Shown here: positions 11,623 through 20,926 of the stretch, in pieces
How positions within the stretch are numbered: position 1 is the first letter of the stretch
Layout of the letters: each line of letters begins with the position of its first letter
From: Daphnia carinata
Lineage: Eukaryota > Arthropoda > Branchiopoda > Diplostraca > Daphniidae
Reading direction: 5' to 3'
DNA: 64,000 bases
NCBI RefSeq assembly: GCF_022539665.2
Contig: NC_081337.1
Span: 361,139 to 425,138, forward strand
Made by a program: the position numbers and the translations under genes
The notes under the pieces: generated by a model
Seen by the model: only the letters and a program-made list of their open reading frames with translations
Databases searched by the model: none
What the model was told of the DNA's origin: nothing

Positions 11623-14600
11623 GTGCATACTCGCAAATCAGTACCGCGTGGCAGATCACGTAACACGTTGCGTAAACTGATCCCATACGTCATCCGTTGT
11701 CATTCAAGCATGGCCAACGAAGCTTTCCCCCTCGATGTTATTCAAGAAGAAGAACCGGAGGAAGATTTGGAAGAATGGCAAAGGACAAACGACCCCGCTC
11801 AGCTAAAACAGCACCGTACGCAGGCCAAGAGAATCCACACGATGGCACTCAATCAAGCTCTCCTTGCCGTCCGAATGCAGGAAGATGTTGGAACAATCGA
11901 GATTGAGCGAACAAGCCTGGTTCGTGCATACGACATCGTTGAAAGAATTCACCGTCGCTACGTGGAAGTCTGCAAGTTCGACGGCGAAGATCTAGACAGA
12001 GAAACCAGCTGGGGAATTGATATTTCCATCAAACACTCGAGGGCGTTAACCGACATGGCCAACTACATCGACTCCCTTCAGGCCCGCGCAAGATCAGTTG
12101 CAGGTTCCAGCCGTAGTAGTGTTTCCAACCGTTCATCAACCTCATCGACACGACGTAAACTTCAGGAGGCCGAGCGGTTAGAAAAGGAAACGCAACTAAG
12201 GATTCAACAGGAAAAAGCCGAAGCCTTACAACAAGCCGAAGAGGAAGAACGTAGAAAGCAGTTCGAACTTGGCAAGATGCAGCTCGAAATCGCCAGAAAG
12301 GCAGAGGAAAAGCGGGTTGAAGCAGCACGTAAGGAACGACAACTGAAAATGGAGTTAGAGAAGCAACGTTACACTAGCTCCTTGTTACGTAAACAACTCG
12401 CAGACGAATTAGCGGAAACCGAAGAGACGGATGAAATCGAAACGTCCGGGTTTGATAAAACAGATGTCTGGAAAACTTCTAACGTCCCATTTCATGCACC
12501 CGCTACGCCTGTTCCAGAATTCTGCATGCCGTACAGACCAGCAACGACAACGCAACCATGCTCTCAACACGGGCCGGCTGCGTCCCAACAGCCGTTTACG
12601 TTTGACCAGCCATCTTCGTCGTTTCCTAACTTGAACGTCAACGCCTCAAGCTACGCACCCACAAACATATTCGATCGGGTAGCTCAGCAAATCAACTCCA
12701 GCGCACGTCCGCCGTCACATCCAACAATCGCGATGTCGGCGCCTCCCGTACACAACCGATTTACGCAACAAACGTTTCCGTCCCAGAGACCAGTTCCTGA
12801 TTCGCAACCAACGGTGTACTCCCCTGATGCCTGGATATTCACCGTGAATCGTCATGACGCACCTCCGACATTTCGTTCATCATCGAGACCGCCGAAAGCT
12901 GAACCACCGAAGTTTGACGGCAACCCGATAAACTGGCCTATGTTTATCCAGTCATTCAAGGTTCAGATCCACGACACATGTTTCAGCGATGCCGAACGTC
13001 AACATCATCTACGTGCATGCCTGACGACCGAAATTCAGAAGAACCTCGGTGAAGTTCTACTCAACCCTGGATTATACTCCTTTGCATTGAAAGAGCTGCA
13101 TCGGAAGTTCGGAAATCCAAGAATCGTATCAACCGCCTGCTCTTCATTGCTTCTAAAGCTACCTTCGTTTAAAGATAGCGACTACGAATCTTTAAAGCAG
13201 TTTTCGTCCACACTCCGTTCAGTCGTCGCAACTTTGCAACTGGGTGGATATGGATTGGAGCTACACAGCAGCACCACTTTGGCTCAATTGGTTGGAAAAT
13301 TGCCGCCCAACCTACGCAGTAAATGGGCCGAAGTGAGCTATCGAATTCAAGATAGATTGCCTACGATACTCGACCTGGACACGTGGCTCGATGACGTTAC
13401 GATGGCGGAGTATTTCGTCCGTGTTGGCGTCGACCCCACATTCCAGCAAGGCAGTCATCCGAAGACTCGAGAAAACGTCCACAAATCGTCTAACGAAAAA
13501 CCGAAGAAGTCGACCACGCCCCCTATGGTCTTCTCCACAACCGTAAACATCGCATCCTGCCCATATTGTGACGGTGCTCATCGCCTTTACCTCTGTGAGA
13601 AGTTTAAGGCGTTAAATCCCACGGAGCGATCGGAGGTAGTCAAAGAAAAAAGATGCTGTTACCGGTGTCTCGACGACCGCCATCTAAGTTCCGAGTGTAA
13701 AAGGGAAAAGGAATGTGGAACAGAAGATTGTAAACGTCTTCACCACCCTCTTCTCCACGGAGCACCGAGGATGTATCCGAAAACGCCACAATCGAGCCTG
13801 ACGTCACACTCTTCTCGAAAGGGCCCATTTAACGGCGCGGTCTCCTACGGCTACGAAAACGAAACGACCCTGCTGCCTATCGTCCCTATGGTAATCGAAG
13901 CTAATGGTCGAACCTGGACCGGGTACGGATTGTTGGATCCCGGTAGCCAAATCTCAATGATAACCAACGCGCTTGCAAACGAATTGGGACTTCAAGGCGA
14001 GAAGGGAATTTCGATAATCGGAACGTACCACGGCCGCGACCCAACTGCACACACGACAAAGGTGTCCTTCAGAATCTCGTCGTTGGACAAAAGCAGTTCT
14101 TTCGAAATCCCGAACTGTTACTCCGTTCCCGTCTTAAAAATCAAGAACGAAAACGTCGATCTAAAGAAGCTTGTCAAGGATTGGCCTCATCTAGCTGGAT
14201 TGAAGGTTCCCGCCCAAAATTCCGTGGACGTGAACGTGTTGATCGGCTCGTGTGATATGGCTCCGCAAGAAGTCCTTGAAATCAAAAGAGATCCGTTGAA
14301 CGAGCGAGCTCCGCGAGGTCTCCGAACAGCCTTTGGATGGTGTATAGCCGGTCCGATTTCTCCGGCCGCCGTTGCACAACTTCAGTGCAACTCGCTCTCA
14401 TTAGCGCCCCCACCCGATCAAGATCTTGTGAATGCGATCGATCGCTTTCTACTCACCGAGACCTACGAAGCCCGAGCAGGTGTCAAGGTGCCGGTCAGCG
14501 ACGATGAATTACGTGCAAACAAGATCCTAAACGAAACGACAAGATTCGTAGGCGATCGTTACGAGTCGGGACTCCTCTGGAAAAACGAAGAGCCGAACCT

Positions 14601-17600
14601 CCCCGACAACAGCCAGTCTACACTAGCTCGCTTCCTAAAGCTAGAACGAAGACTCATCGCCGACGAAAATCTTGGTAGAAGATACTCCGCTGCAATCAAC
14701 GAATACATCAGCCTTGGTCACGCCCGAAAACTTTCAGCCGAGGAGGTCGATTACCGTCCAGCTGGCCGTACCTGGTTTCTACCTCACCACCCTGTGATAA
14801 ATCCGAAGAAACCTGACAAATGCCGCCCAGTTTTTGATGCCTCCGCGTACTACAAGGGAATGTCGCTGAACTTTGCCCTGCTGAAAGGACCTGACCTGCT
14901 AACCAACTTAATTGGTGTGTTGCTACGTTTCCGGCAACATCCGATGGCATTGAGCGCGGATATCGTAAAGATGTTCCACCAAGTAAGAGTGCGGCCACAA
15001 GACGGGCCGGCACTTCGCTTCTTCTATCGCGACCCGGGTATACAGGAACCGCCCTCCGTTTACCAAATGAACGTGCAACCCTTCGGCGCAGTTTGCTCCC
15101 CGACAATTTGTGCTCACGTTCTACGTCAAGCAGCCGAAGACGGTGGGATTGATGCAGCCGACGCTACGAAACAAGTAATCGACCATTTCTACGTGGACAA
15201 CTGGCTGACGTCATTCCCAACTGCCGAAGAAGCTATTCAGCAAGCGAAAAGGGTGACAAACGTTCTACGTCGTGCAGGATTCGAGCTCGCCCAGTGGGGC
15301 TCATCATGCCCGAAGGTTCTGCTGTCGTTGCCTGGCAACCCAGTTTCGTCTATCGACTTAGCGCTACACGGAATGCCCATAGAACGGACGTTGGGCCTCT
15401 CACTCGACTACGGTAGCGACTCGTTCGTAGTGAGCGCAAGCATTAAACTGGATGGAGAGACGAAACGTGAAATACTACGAGAAACGTCAAGCGTCTACGA
15501 CCCATTTGGTTTTCTCTCACCGGTGTTGCTACAAGCTAAACTCATTCTGCAAGCTGTATGCAGAAAATCGGTTGGCTGGGACGATCAACTAGACCAGACG
15601 ACCATCGATGAGTGGCAAAATTGGGCCATCTCCCTCTCGAAGCTAAACCCGCTTTCCGTCCCACGATGTTTTTACCCAGAGCTACCAAAAGCACGAGGTG
15701 TGGGACTGCATCTGTTTGCTGACGCCTCCGAATCAGCGTTTGGTGCCATTGCCTATCTCCGTTTCGACATCCCCGACGGCGTTAAAGTGTCATTCGTTAT
15801 GGCCAAGGCAAGAGTAGCACCTATCAAATACGTTTCGATACCCAGACTTGAGCTGTGTGCAGCATTACTCGCCGCCCGCCTAGCATCAGTGATCAAGTCA
15901 GAACTTCGACTAAAAATCGACCAAACCACATTTTGGTCAGATTCGACAACGGTTTTGAGATGGATCAACTCCCCACACTATCGGTTTCATATTTACGTCG
16001 GAAACCGAATAGGCGAAATATTGGAGCTGTCCGAAAGTAGTCAATGGCGTTACGTCCCTACGGCTCAAAACCCAGCAGATGACGTCAGCCGCGGCGTCAC
16101 GTCATCTGAATTTTCCATCGAACATCGTTTCTTCACCGGTCCGTCTTTCCTCTACCAATCACCTCAAAATTGGCCGGCCTTCCCCGATGTAAAACAGGGA
16201 ACTAACGAAGTAGAGGATCCCGAAGTTCGCTGTACGAGATGGGTTGGTGTGATTCTACACGTAAACGATTCCATCGACCAGCTCACCACGTACACCTCCC
16301 GCTATCCGTTTTTAGTCGGCGTTGTCGGCTACGTCAAACGTTTCATCAGTAACGCTCGTAAAGAAAAAACTCATCGCGAATTCGGCAAATTATCGGAAAC
16401 CGAGGTCAAGAATGCGGAAGCAGAATTGTTTAGGCGCGCTCAGATGTCTGCCTTTCCAGAAGATTATAGCAATTTAAAAGAGGGAAAGCAGCTCGATCCT
16501 GGTTCAAGCCTAATCACGTTAACGCCATTCATCGACCATCAAAGAGTTTTACGAGTCGGAGGACGTATTGAAAATGCTCCAGCTGCACCTGAAGCTCGCC
16601 ATCCGATCATACTTCCAGCTGATGAGAAAATCACAAAGTTGCTAATTTATAGTCTCCACCTCGAGTTCGCACACTCCACTACAGAGAGAACCTTTCACGA
16701 GTTACGAAAGGTTTACTGGGTTCAACGTGGACGAAAAACGGTGAGAAGAATTATCAGCAAGTGCTTCAAATGCAAGCAACACTACGCAAAAGCACTCTGC
16801 CCGATGATGGCCGCCCTTCCCGGTTACCGTCTGAAGCCTTTCTACCCCGCCTTTACACACACCGGAGTAGATTTCTTTGGCCCGTACAACGTAAACATAT
16901 TCAGACGGAAAGTAAAACGCTGGGCCTGTTTGTTTACTTGCATGTCATCAAGAGCCGTGCACTTGGAAATGGCATACTCTCTTGACACTTCGTCATTCAT
17001 CAACTGCATCAGTCGCTTTGAAGATCGCCGTACGACTCCGCAACATTATCACAGCGATAATGGCACGAACTTTGTTGGAGCTGTGCGTGAATTCTCCGAG
17101 TGTCTTCGTCGGATGGAACAACTAGCCATAAGAGATGGACGAAAACGAAGAACAGTGACCTGGAGTTTCAACCCACCTGCCGCGCCACATTTTGGTGGAA
17201 CTTGGGAACGTCTAGTTCAGTCGTCAAAACGTGCCTTAAGATTCGTACTTAACGAACAAACCCTGACTGACGATACCTTAGTCACCACGTTAATTCAAGT
17301 GGAGAAACTTCTCAACGGCCGCCCGTTAACGTATGTAAGCGTAAACCCGGCGGATCCCGAACCCATCACGCCAAACCATCTTCTCCTTGGACACGAAAAT
17401 CCGTACGTACCCTTCGACATGTTCGACGAAAACGACATGACGACCAAAAGGCAGTACCGCATCGCTCAGTACCTCACGGATTGTTTCTGGAGACGTTGGA
17501 TGAGGGAATATCTGCCCAGCCTTACGGAAAGACGGAAATGGCTATACGGACAAAAGAACCTCAACGTTGGCGACATCGTGATCGTTATCGAGCCAGACAC

Positions 17601-17823
17601 ACCCCGTGGAGAATGGCCCATCGCTCGTGTCATCAAGGTGTTCTCTGGACCAGATGGCGTGGTCCGCTCCGCGATCGATCACCTACGTTCGGCCACCAAA
17701 ACCTCCGAACTTCATCGCCCAGCTGTGAAACTCTGCTTGTTGGAGTCTTGGGATACGGATGGTGCGTCCGCTTACGAACGCAGGGCCGGCTATGTTCCGA
17801 ATCCTACAGCCCCAAATAGTTAG
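11623..17823 (+). CDS. BEL/Pao Gag-Pol polyprotein
   Basis: The frame holds 2,066 codons; the ATG at 11710 (MANEAF) may be the true start. Domains in order: a coiled-coil N-terminus (about 160-270); a gag-like DUF1759 region (about 423-603, PPKFDGNPINWPMF); Cys/His knuckles (about 645-712); an aspartic protease with LLDPGS (about 770); RT (about 1065-1230, FDASAYYKG, YVDN at about 1190); RNase H (about 1364-1470, FADASE, WSDSTTVL); and integrase (HHCC at about 1680-1720, catalytic D, D and E in GVDFFG, HSDNGTNF and GGTWERL), then a DUF5641-like tail. The polyprotein would be cut by its own protease to copy RNA into DNA and integrate it. RT shows YVDN where YVDD is usual, and the protease has DPG instead of DSG. 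No stop or frameshift is present. Confidence 0.93.
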   Translation: MHTRKSVPRGRSRNTLRKLIPYVIRCHSSMANEAFPLDVIQEEEPEEDLEEWQRTNDPAQLKQHRTQAKRIHTMALNQALLAVRMQEDVGTIEIERTSLVRAYDIVERIHRRYVEVCKFDGEDLDRETSWGIDISIKHSRALTDMANYIDSLQARARSVAGSSRSSVSNRSSTSSTRRKLQEAERLEKETQLRIQQEKAEALQQAEEEERRKQFELGKMQLEIARKAEEKRVEAARKERQLKMELEKQRYTSSLLRKQLADELAETEETDEIETSGFDKTDVWKTSNVPFHAPATPVPEFCMPYRPATTTQPCSQHGPAASQQPFTFDQPSSSFPNLNVNASSYAPTNIFDRVAQQINSSARPPSHPTIAMSAPPVHNRFTQQTFPSQRPVPDSQPTVYSPDAWIFTVNRHDAPPTFRSSSRPPKAEPPKFDGNPINWPMFIQSFKVQIHDTCFSDAERQHHLRACLTTEIQKNLGEVLLNPGLYSFALKELHRKFGNPRIVSTACSSLLLKLPSFKDSDYESLKQFSSTLRSVVATLQLGGYGLELHSSTTLAQLVGKLPPNLRSKWAEVSYRIQDRLPTILDLDTWLDDVTMAEYFVRVGVDPTFQQGSHPKTRENVHKSSNEKPKKSTTPPMVFSTTVNIASCPYCDGAHRLYLCEKFKALNPTERSEVVKEKRCCYRCLDDRHLSSECKREKECGTEDCKRLHHPLLHGAPRMYPKTPQSSLTSHSSRKGPFNGAVSYGYENETTLLPIVPMVIEANGRTWTGYGLLDPGSQISMITNALANELGLQGEKGISIIGTYHGRDPTAHTTKVSFRISSLDKSSSFEIPNCYSVPVLKIKNENVDLKKLVKDWPHLAGLKVPAQNSVDVNVLIGSCDMAPQEVLEIKRDPLNERAPRGLRTAFGWCIAGPISPAAVAQLQCNSLSLAPPPDQDLVNAIDRFLLTETYEARAGVKVPVSDDELRANKILNETTRFVGDRYESGLLWKNEEPNLPDNSQSTLARFLKLERRLIADENLGRRYSAAINEYISLGHARKLSAEEVDYRPAGRTWFLPHHPVINPKKPDKCRPVFDASAYYKGMSLNFALLKGPDLLTNLIGVLLRFRQHPMALSADIVKMFHQVRVRPQDGPALRFFYRDPGIQEPPSVYQMNVQPFGAVCSPTICAHVLRQAAEDGGIDAADATKQVIDHFYVDNWLTSFPTAEEAIQQAKRVTNVLRRAGFELAQWGSSCPKVLLSLPGNPVSSIDLALHGMPIERTLGLSLDYGSDSFVVSASIKLDGETKREILRETSSVYDPFGFLSPVLLQAKLILQAVCRKSVGWDDQLDQTTIDEWQNWAISLSKLNPLSVPRCFYPELPKARGVGLHLFADASESAFGAIAYLRFDIPDGVKVSFVMAKARVAPIKYVSIPRLELCAALLAARLASVIKSELRLKIDQTTFWSDSTTVLRWINSPHYRFHIYVGNRIGEILELSESSQWRYVPTAQNPADDVSRGVTSSEFSIEHRFFTGPSFLYQSPQNWPAFPDVKQGTNEVEDPEVRCTRWVGVILHVNDSIDQLTTYTSRYPFLVGVVGYVKRFISNARKEKTHREFGKLSETEVKNAEAELFRRAQMSAFPEDYSNLKEGKQLDPGSSLITLTPFIDHQRVLRVGGRIENAPAAPEARHPIILPADEKITKLLIYSLHLEFAHSTTERTFHELRKVYWVQRGRKTVRRIISKCFKCKQHYAKALCPMMAALPGYRLKPFYPAFTHTGVDFFGPYNVNIFRRKVKRWACLFTCMSSRAVHLEMAYSLDTSSFINCISRFEDRRTTPQHYHSDNGTNFVGAVREFSECLRRMEQLAIRDGRKRRTVTWSFNPPAAPHFGGTWERLVQSSKRALRFVLNEQTLTDDTLVTTLIQVEKLLNGRPLTYVSVNPADPEPITPNHLLLGHENPYVPFDMFDENDMTTKRQYRIAQYLTDCFWRRWMREYLPSLTERRKWLYGQKNLNVGDIVIVIEPDTPRGEWPIARVIKVFSGPDGVVRSAIDHLRSATKTSELHRPAVKLCLLESWDTDGASAYERRAGYVPNPTAPNS

Positions 17824-18079
17824 AAGAGGCTTTATCTAAAACGGTATTGTGCCATAGGCGAAAACGGAGGCAGGGGAACGTAGACGACGCAACGAGGAGA
17901 AAAGATCACCCTTTCGCAAAACGATTAGAGACAAGAATTTGCCTGTTACAGTCGCGTCACTCGTTTTCCCGTAAAATATTGTAACTTGTAAAATATCAGT
18001 ATTGAGCTAACGGGCCCGTAAATAAAATACAGAGTGCGAAATTTACATGCAATCTTAAAGTCAGTACGTATCGTTAACA
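17793..18079 (+). repeat. BEL 3' LTR
   Basis: This is the second copy of the 287-bp repeat. The polyprotein frame runs 31 bp into it before its stop at 17821-17823. It is followed by the right target duplication GGTGC. Confidence 0.95.
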
Positions 18080-18110
18080 GGTGCATACTATAACACCATC
18101 ACTGTTGTAG

Positions 18111-18182
18111 GATTTCGTGGCGCAATGGTAGCGCGCCTGACTCCAGATCAGGAGGTTGCGTGTTCAAATCACGTCGGGATCA
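18111..18182 (+). tRNA. tRNA-Trp(CCA)
   Basis: The 72-nt gene starts GATTTCGTGGCGCAATGG and ends with acceptor CGGGATC plus discriminator A. The anticodon loop CTCCAGA gives anticodon CCA. The acceptor stem pairs throughout, with two T-G pairs, and the T arm reads GTTCAAATC. It looks functional. The BEL insertion ends 31 bp upstream, so its upstream control region is now retroelement DNA. Confidence 0.95.
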
Positions 18183-18530
18183 AACGGCTTATTCAAGTTT
18201 TTGTTTGTGAATGTATGCTGCAACGACAAACGAGGCAGACAAGTCTAGGTAAATACTACTCATATTTTCAGGGCGTGTAAAAACACGTGACTAAATACAT
18301 TTATCAATGCTTTTATTGTAAAATGCATATTAAAATGCGCAAGCTGTTAGAGAGCTAGCAAAAAGTTTGATGCTATTCAGAGACGAGAATCTTGCCAATA
18401 CCATGTCAGGATTTACCCGCGGTTCCCGAATGTGATGACGTAACGGTTACTTAATCGATGAACTATGATAACACATCATGCACAACTTGAATCTGCTACG
18501 GGTGCTAAGGGTCAATTTTAGACGTAAAAT
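18183..18530. other. Spacer between tRNA-Trp and tRNA-Gly
   Basis: AT-rich DNA without a recognisable gene, repeat or open frame of note. Confidence 0.6.
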
Positions 18531-18600
18531 GCATCGACCGGGAATCGAACCCGGGCGGCCCGCGTGGCAGGCGAGCATTCTACCACTGAACCATCGATGA
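18531..18600 (-). tRNA. tRNA-Gly(GCC)
   Basis: On the minus strand it reads through GGTTCAGTGGTAGAATGC, an anticodon loop CTGCCAC (anticodon GCC) and the T arm GGTTCGATTCC, ending TCGATGC with discriminator A. The only flaw is the first acceptor position, T opposite C where G-C is expected. It is either a functional gene with a weak end pair or a decaying copy. Its 3' end is the exact complement of the BEL primer-binding site. Confidence 0.88.
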
Positions 18601-18732
18601 TGAATATATATGCTTTGTTTATCAATTGCATTCGTTAAAGATAAATTAAAATGCCTATTTATATGCCTACGGAATAAACAAAGTTTTTGTTTACGTTATT
18701 GTGTTACATATAACTTAATATTTCATATAAGT

Positions 18733-18804
18733 TAGCAGATCGTAGTTTCGATCTACGGACCTCTGGGTTATGGGCCCAGCACGCTTCCGCTGCGCCACTC
18801 TGCT
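18733..18804 (-). tRNA. Initiator tRNA-Met(CAT)
   Basis: The minus strand starts AGCAGAGTGGCGCAGCGG, has anticodon loop CCCATAA and the initiator-type T loop ATCGAAA lacking the usual TTC. The A1-T72 pair is the eukaryotic initiator signature. The gene is 72 nt. Position 7 (G) faces A instead of C at the base of the acceptor stem, a single mismatch; otherwise stems pair. Confidence 0.9.
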
Positions 18805-19190
18805 GTACGAAACTAATCGCTGTATTACGGAGTCCCAGTTATGGCTTACGTAGCATTTGTAACTGTTGTGTTACTAAAATGCATAAATAGCACGCTGGGA
18901 CAAAAGCATCGATGCCAAATGTTAGGAAATTCTTCCTATCCTTGGTTTTCTTTGAACCTTCAACCAATAACAACTTTATCACCACCGGTGCTTTAGCAAC
19001 CACACTTTTAATGGGAAATAGTCTGTTGAACTGTCGATGTGCATTTGCTTCTGCGGTATTGGAAAGCACAGAAAACGTCTGCCAAGTATACCTGGAATAA
19101 GTTAATCATAATTACGTGTGTTAACCAAGGTTGCCGCTGAACGTCACTGTGACGTTTCTTCAATATTCCTCCTTTTCCGACAAAACAAAC
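18805..19190. other. Spacer between tRNA-Met and the pentanucleotide array
   Basis: No convincing gene. It includes the second copy (19090-19160) of the 70-bp segment also found at 10736. Confidence 0.6.
19090..19160 (+). repeat. 70-bp duplicated segment, copy 2
   Basis: Near-identical to 10736-10805, including the CGTCACTGTGACG palindrome. It lies just before the TTTTG array. Confidence 0.75.
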
Positions 19191-20753
19191 CTTTTGTTAT
19201 GTTTTGTTTTGTTTTGTTTTGTTTTGTTATGTTTTGTTTTGTTTTGTTTTGTTTTGTTTTGTTTTGTTTTGTTTTGTTTTGTTTTGTTTTGTTTTGTTTT
19301 GTTTTGTTTTGTTTTGTTTTGTTTTGTTTTGTTTTGTTTTGTTTTGTTTTGTTTTGTTTTGTTTTGTTTTGTTTTGTTTTGTTTTGTTTTGTTTTGTTTT
19401 GTTTTGTTTTGTTTTGTTTTGTTTTGTTTTGTTTTGTTTTGTTTTGTTTTGTTTTGTTTTGTTTTGTTTTGTTTTGTTTTGTTTTGTTTTGTTTTGTTTT
19501 GTTTTGTTTTGTTTTGTTTTGTTTTGTTTTGTTTTGTTTTGTTTTGTTTTGTTTTGTTTTGTTTTGTTTTGTTTTGTTTTGTTTTGTTTTGTTTTGTTTT
19601 GTTTTGTTTTGTTTTGTTTTGTTTTGTTTTGTTTTGTTTTGTTTTGTTTTGTTTTGTTTTGTTTTGTTTTGTTTTGTTTTGTTTTGTTTTGTTTTGTTTT
19701 GTTTTGTTTTGTTTTGTTTTGTTTTGTTTTGTTTTGTTTTGTTTTGTTTTGTTTTGTTTTGTTTTGTTTTGTTTTGTTTTGTTTTGTTTTGTTTTGTTTT
19801 GTTTTGTTTTGTTTTGTTTTGTTTTGTTTTGTTTTGTTTTGTTTTGTTTTGTTTTGTTTTGTTTTGTTTTGTTTTGTTTTGTTTTGTTTTGTTTTGTTTT
19901 GTTTTGTTTTGTTTTGTTTTGTTTTGTTTTGTTTTGTTTTGTTTTGTTTTGTTTTGTTTTGTTTTGTTTTGTTTTGTTTTGTTTTGTTTTGTTTTGTTTT
20001 GTTTTGTTTTGTTTTGTTTTGTTTTGTTTTGTTTTGTTTTGTTTTGTTTTGTTTTGTTTTGTTTTGTTTTGTTTTGTTTTGTTTTGTTTTGTTTTGTTTT
20101 GTTTTGTTTTGTTTTGTTTTGTTTTGTTTTGTTTTGTTTTGTTTTGTTTTGTTTTGTTTTGTTTTGTTTTGTTTTGTTTTGTTTTGTTTTGTTTTGTTTT
20201 GTTTTGTTTTGTTTTGTTTTGTTTTGTTTTGTTTTGTTTTGTTTTGTTTTGTTTTGTTTTGTTTTGTTTTGTTTTGTTTTGTTTTGTTTTGTTTTGTTTT
20301 GTTTTGTTTTGTTTTGTTTTGTTTTGTTTTGTTTTGTTTTGTTTTGTTTTGTTTTGTTTTGTTTTGTTTTGTTTTGTTTTGTTTTGTTTTGTTTTGTTTT
20401 GTTTTGTTTTGTTTTGTTTTGTTTTGTTTTGTTTTGTTTTGTTTTGTTTTGTTTTGTTTTGTTTTGTTTTGTTTTGTTTTGTTTTGTTTTGTTTTGTTTT
20501 GTTTTGTTTTGTTTTGTTTTGTTTTGTTTTGTTTTGTTTTGTTTTGTTTTGTTTTGTTTTGTTTTGTTTTGTTTTGTTTTGTTTTGTTTTGTTTTGTTTT
20601 GTTTTGTTTTGTTTTGTTTTGTTTTGTTTTGTTTTGTTTTGTTTTGTTTTGTTTTGTTTTGTTTTGTTTTGTTTTGTTTTGTTTTGTTTTGTTTTGTTTT
20701 GTTTTGTTTTGTTTTGTTTTGTTTTGTTTTGTTTTGTTTTGTTTTGTTTTGTT
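19191..20753 (+). repeat. Very long (TTTTG)n pentanucleotide microsatellite
   Basis: About 310 tandem copies of a GTTTT/TTTTG unit run for roughly 1.55 kb. The only interruptions seen are two TTAT variants within the first 40 bp. Five is not a multiple of three, so open reading frames through it are artefacts of the repeat. Confidence 0.98.
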
Positions 20754-20847
20754 GTCACAGTGGTCAGTGACTAGCAGTTGGTACTTGAGACGTTTTCGGT
20801 TTAAGCTGCTTAGAGACTCTTATAGGGATTCGTGACTACAAGTCACG
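20754..20847 (+). repeat. 5' flank of the tRNA-Asp unit, copy 1
   Basis: This upstream flank recurs at 25588-25691 and 35062-35112. All three copies end with the inverted repeat CGTGACTACAAGTCACG directly before tRNA-Asp. It shows that the Asp locus was duplicated together with its flanks. Confidence 0.85.
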
Positions 20848-20869
20848 TCCTCGGTAGTATAGTGGTTAG
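20848..20869 (+). pseudogene. tRNA-Asp 5' half, cut by a non-LTR element
   Basis: The fragment begins TCCTCGGTAGTATAG, continues through the rest of the A box region, and ends GTGGTTAG. The matching 3' half resumes at 24766. Between them sits non-LTR element 1. The two halves would have paired well (TCCTCGG with CCGGGGA), so the gene was probably functional before insertion. Confidence 0.9.
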
Positions 20870-20926
20870 GGTCTTGAGGGAAGAAACTTATAGGTGCACG
20901 TGCATTTAAAATAAGACTATATATGA

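Larger units (their letters stand above)
11020..18079 (+). mobile_element. Intact BEL/Pao LTR retrotransposon
   Basis: A 7,060-bp element has 287-bp LTRs (11020-11306 and 17793-18079), both starting TGTTCCG and ending TTAACA. They differ at about three positions. Perfect 5-bp target duplications GGTGC flank it (11015-11019 and 18080-18084). A tRNA-Gly primer site follows the left LTR, and one uninterrupted 2,066-codon polyprotein frame follows, ending inside the right LTR. High LTR identity and the open frame mark a recent, possibly still mobile, insertion. It landed 31 bp upstream of tRNA-Trp. Confidence 0.95.

Noticed and set aside
19118-20835. Open frames of about 530-550 codons on both strands encoding FCFVL-type or KQNKT-type repeats
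   Set aside because: They are translations of the TTTTG array in several frames at once. No coding evidence exists.
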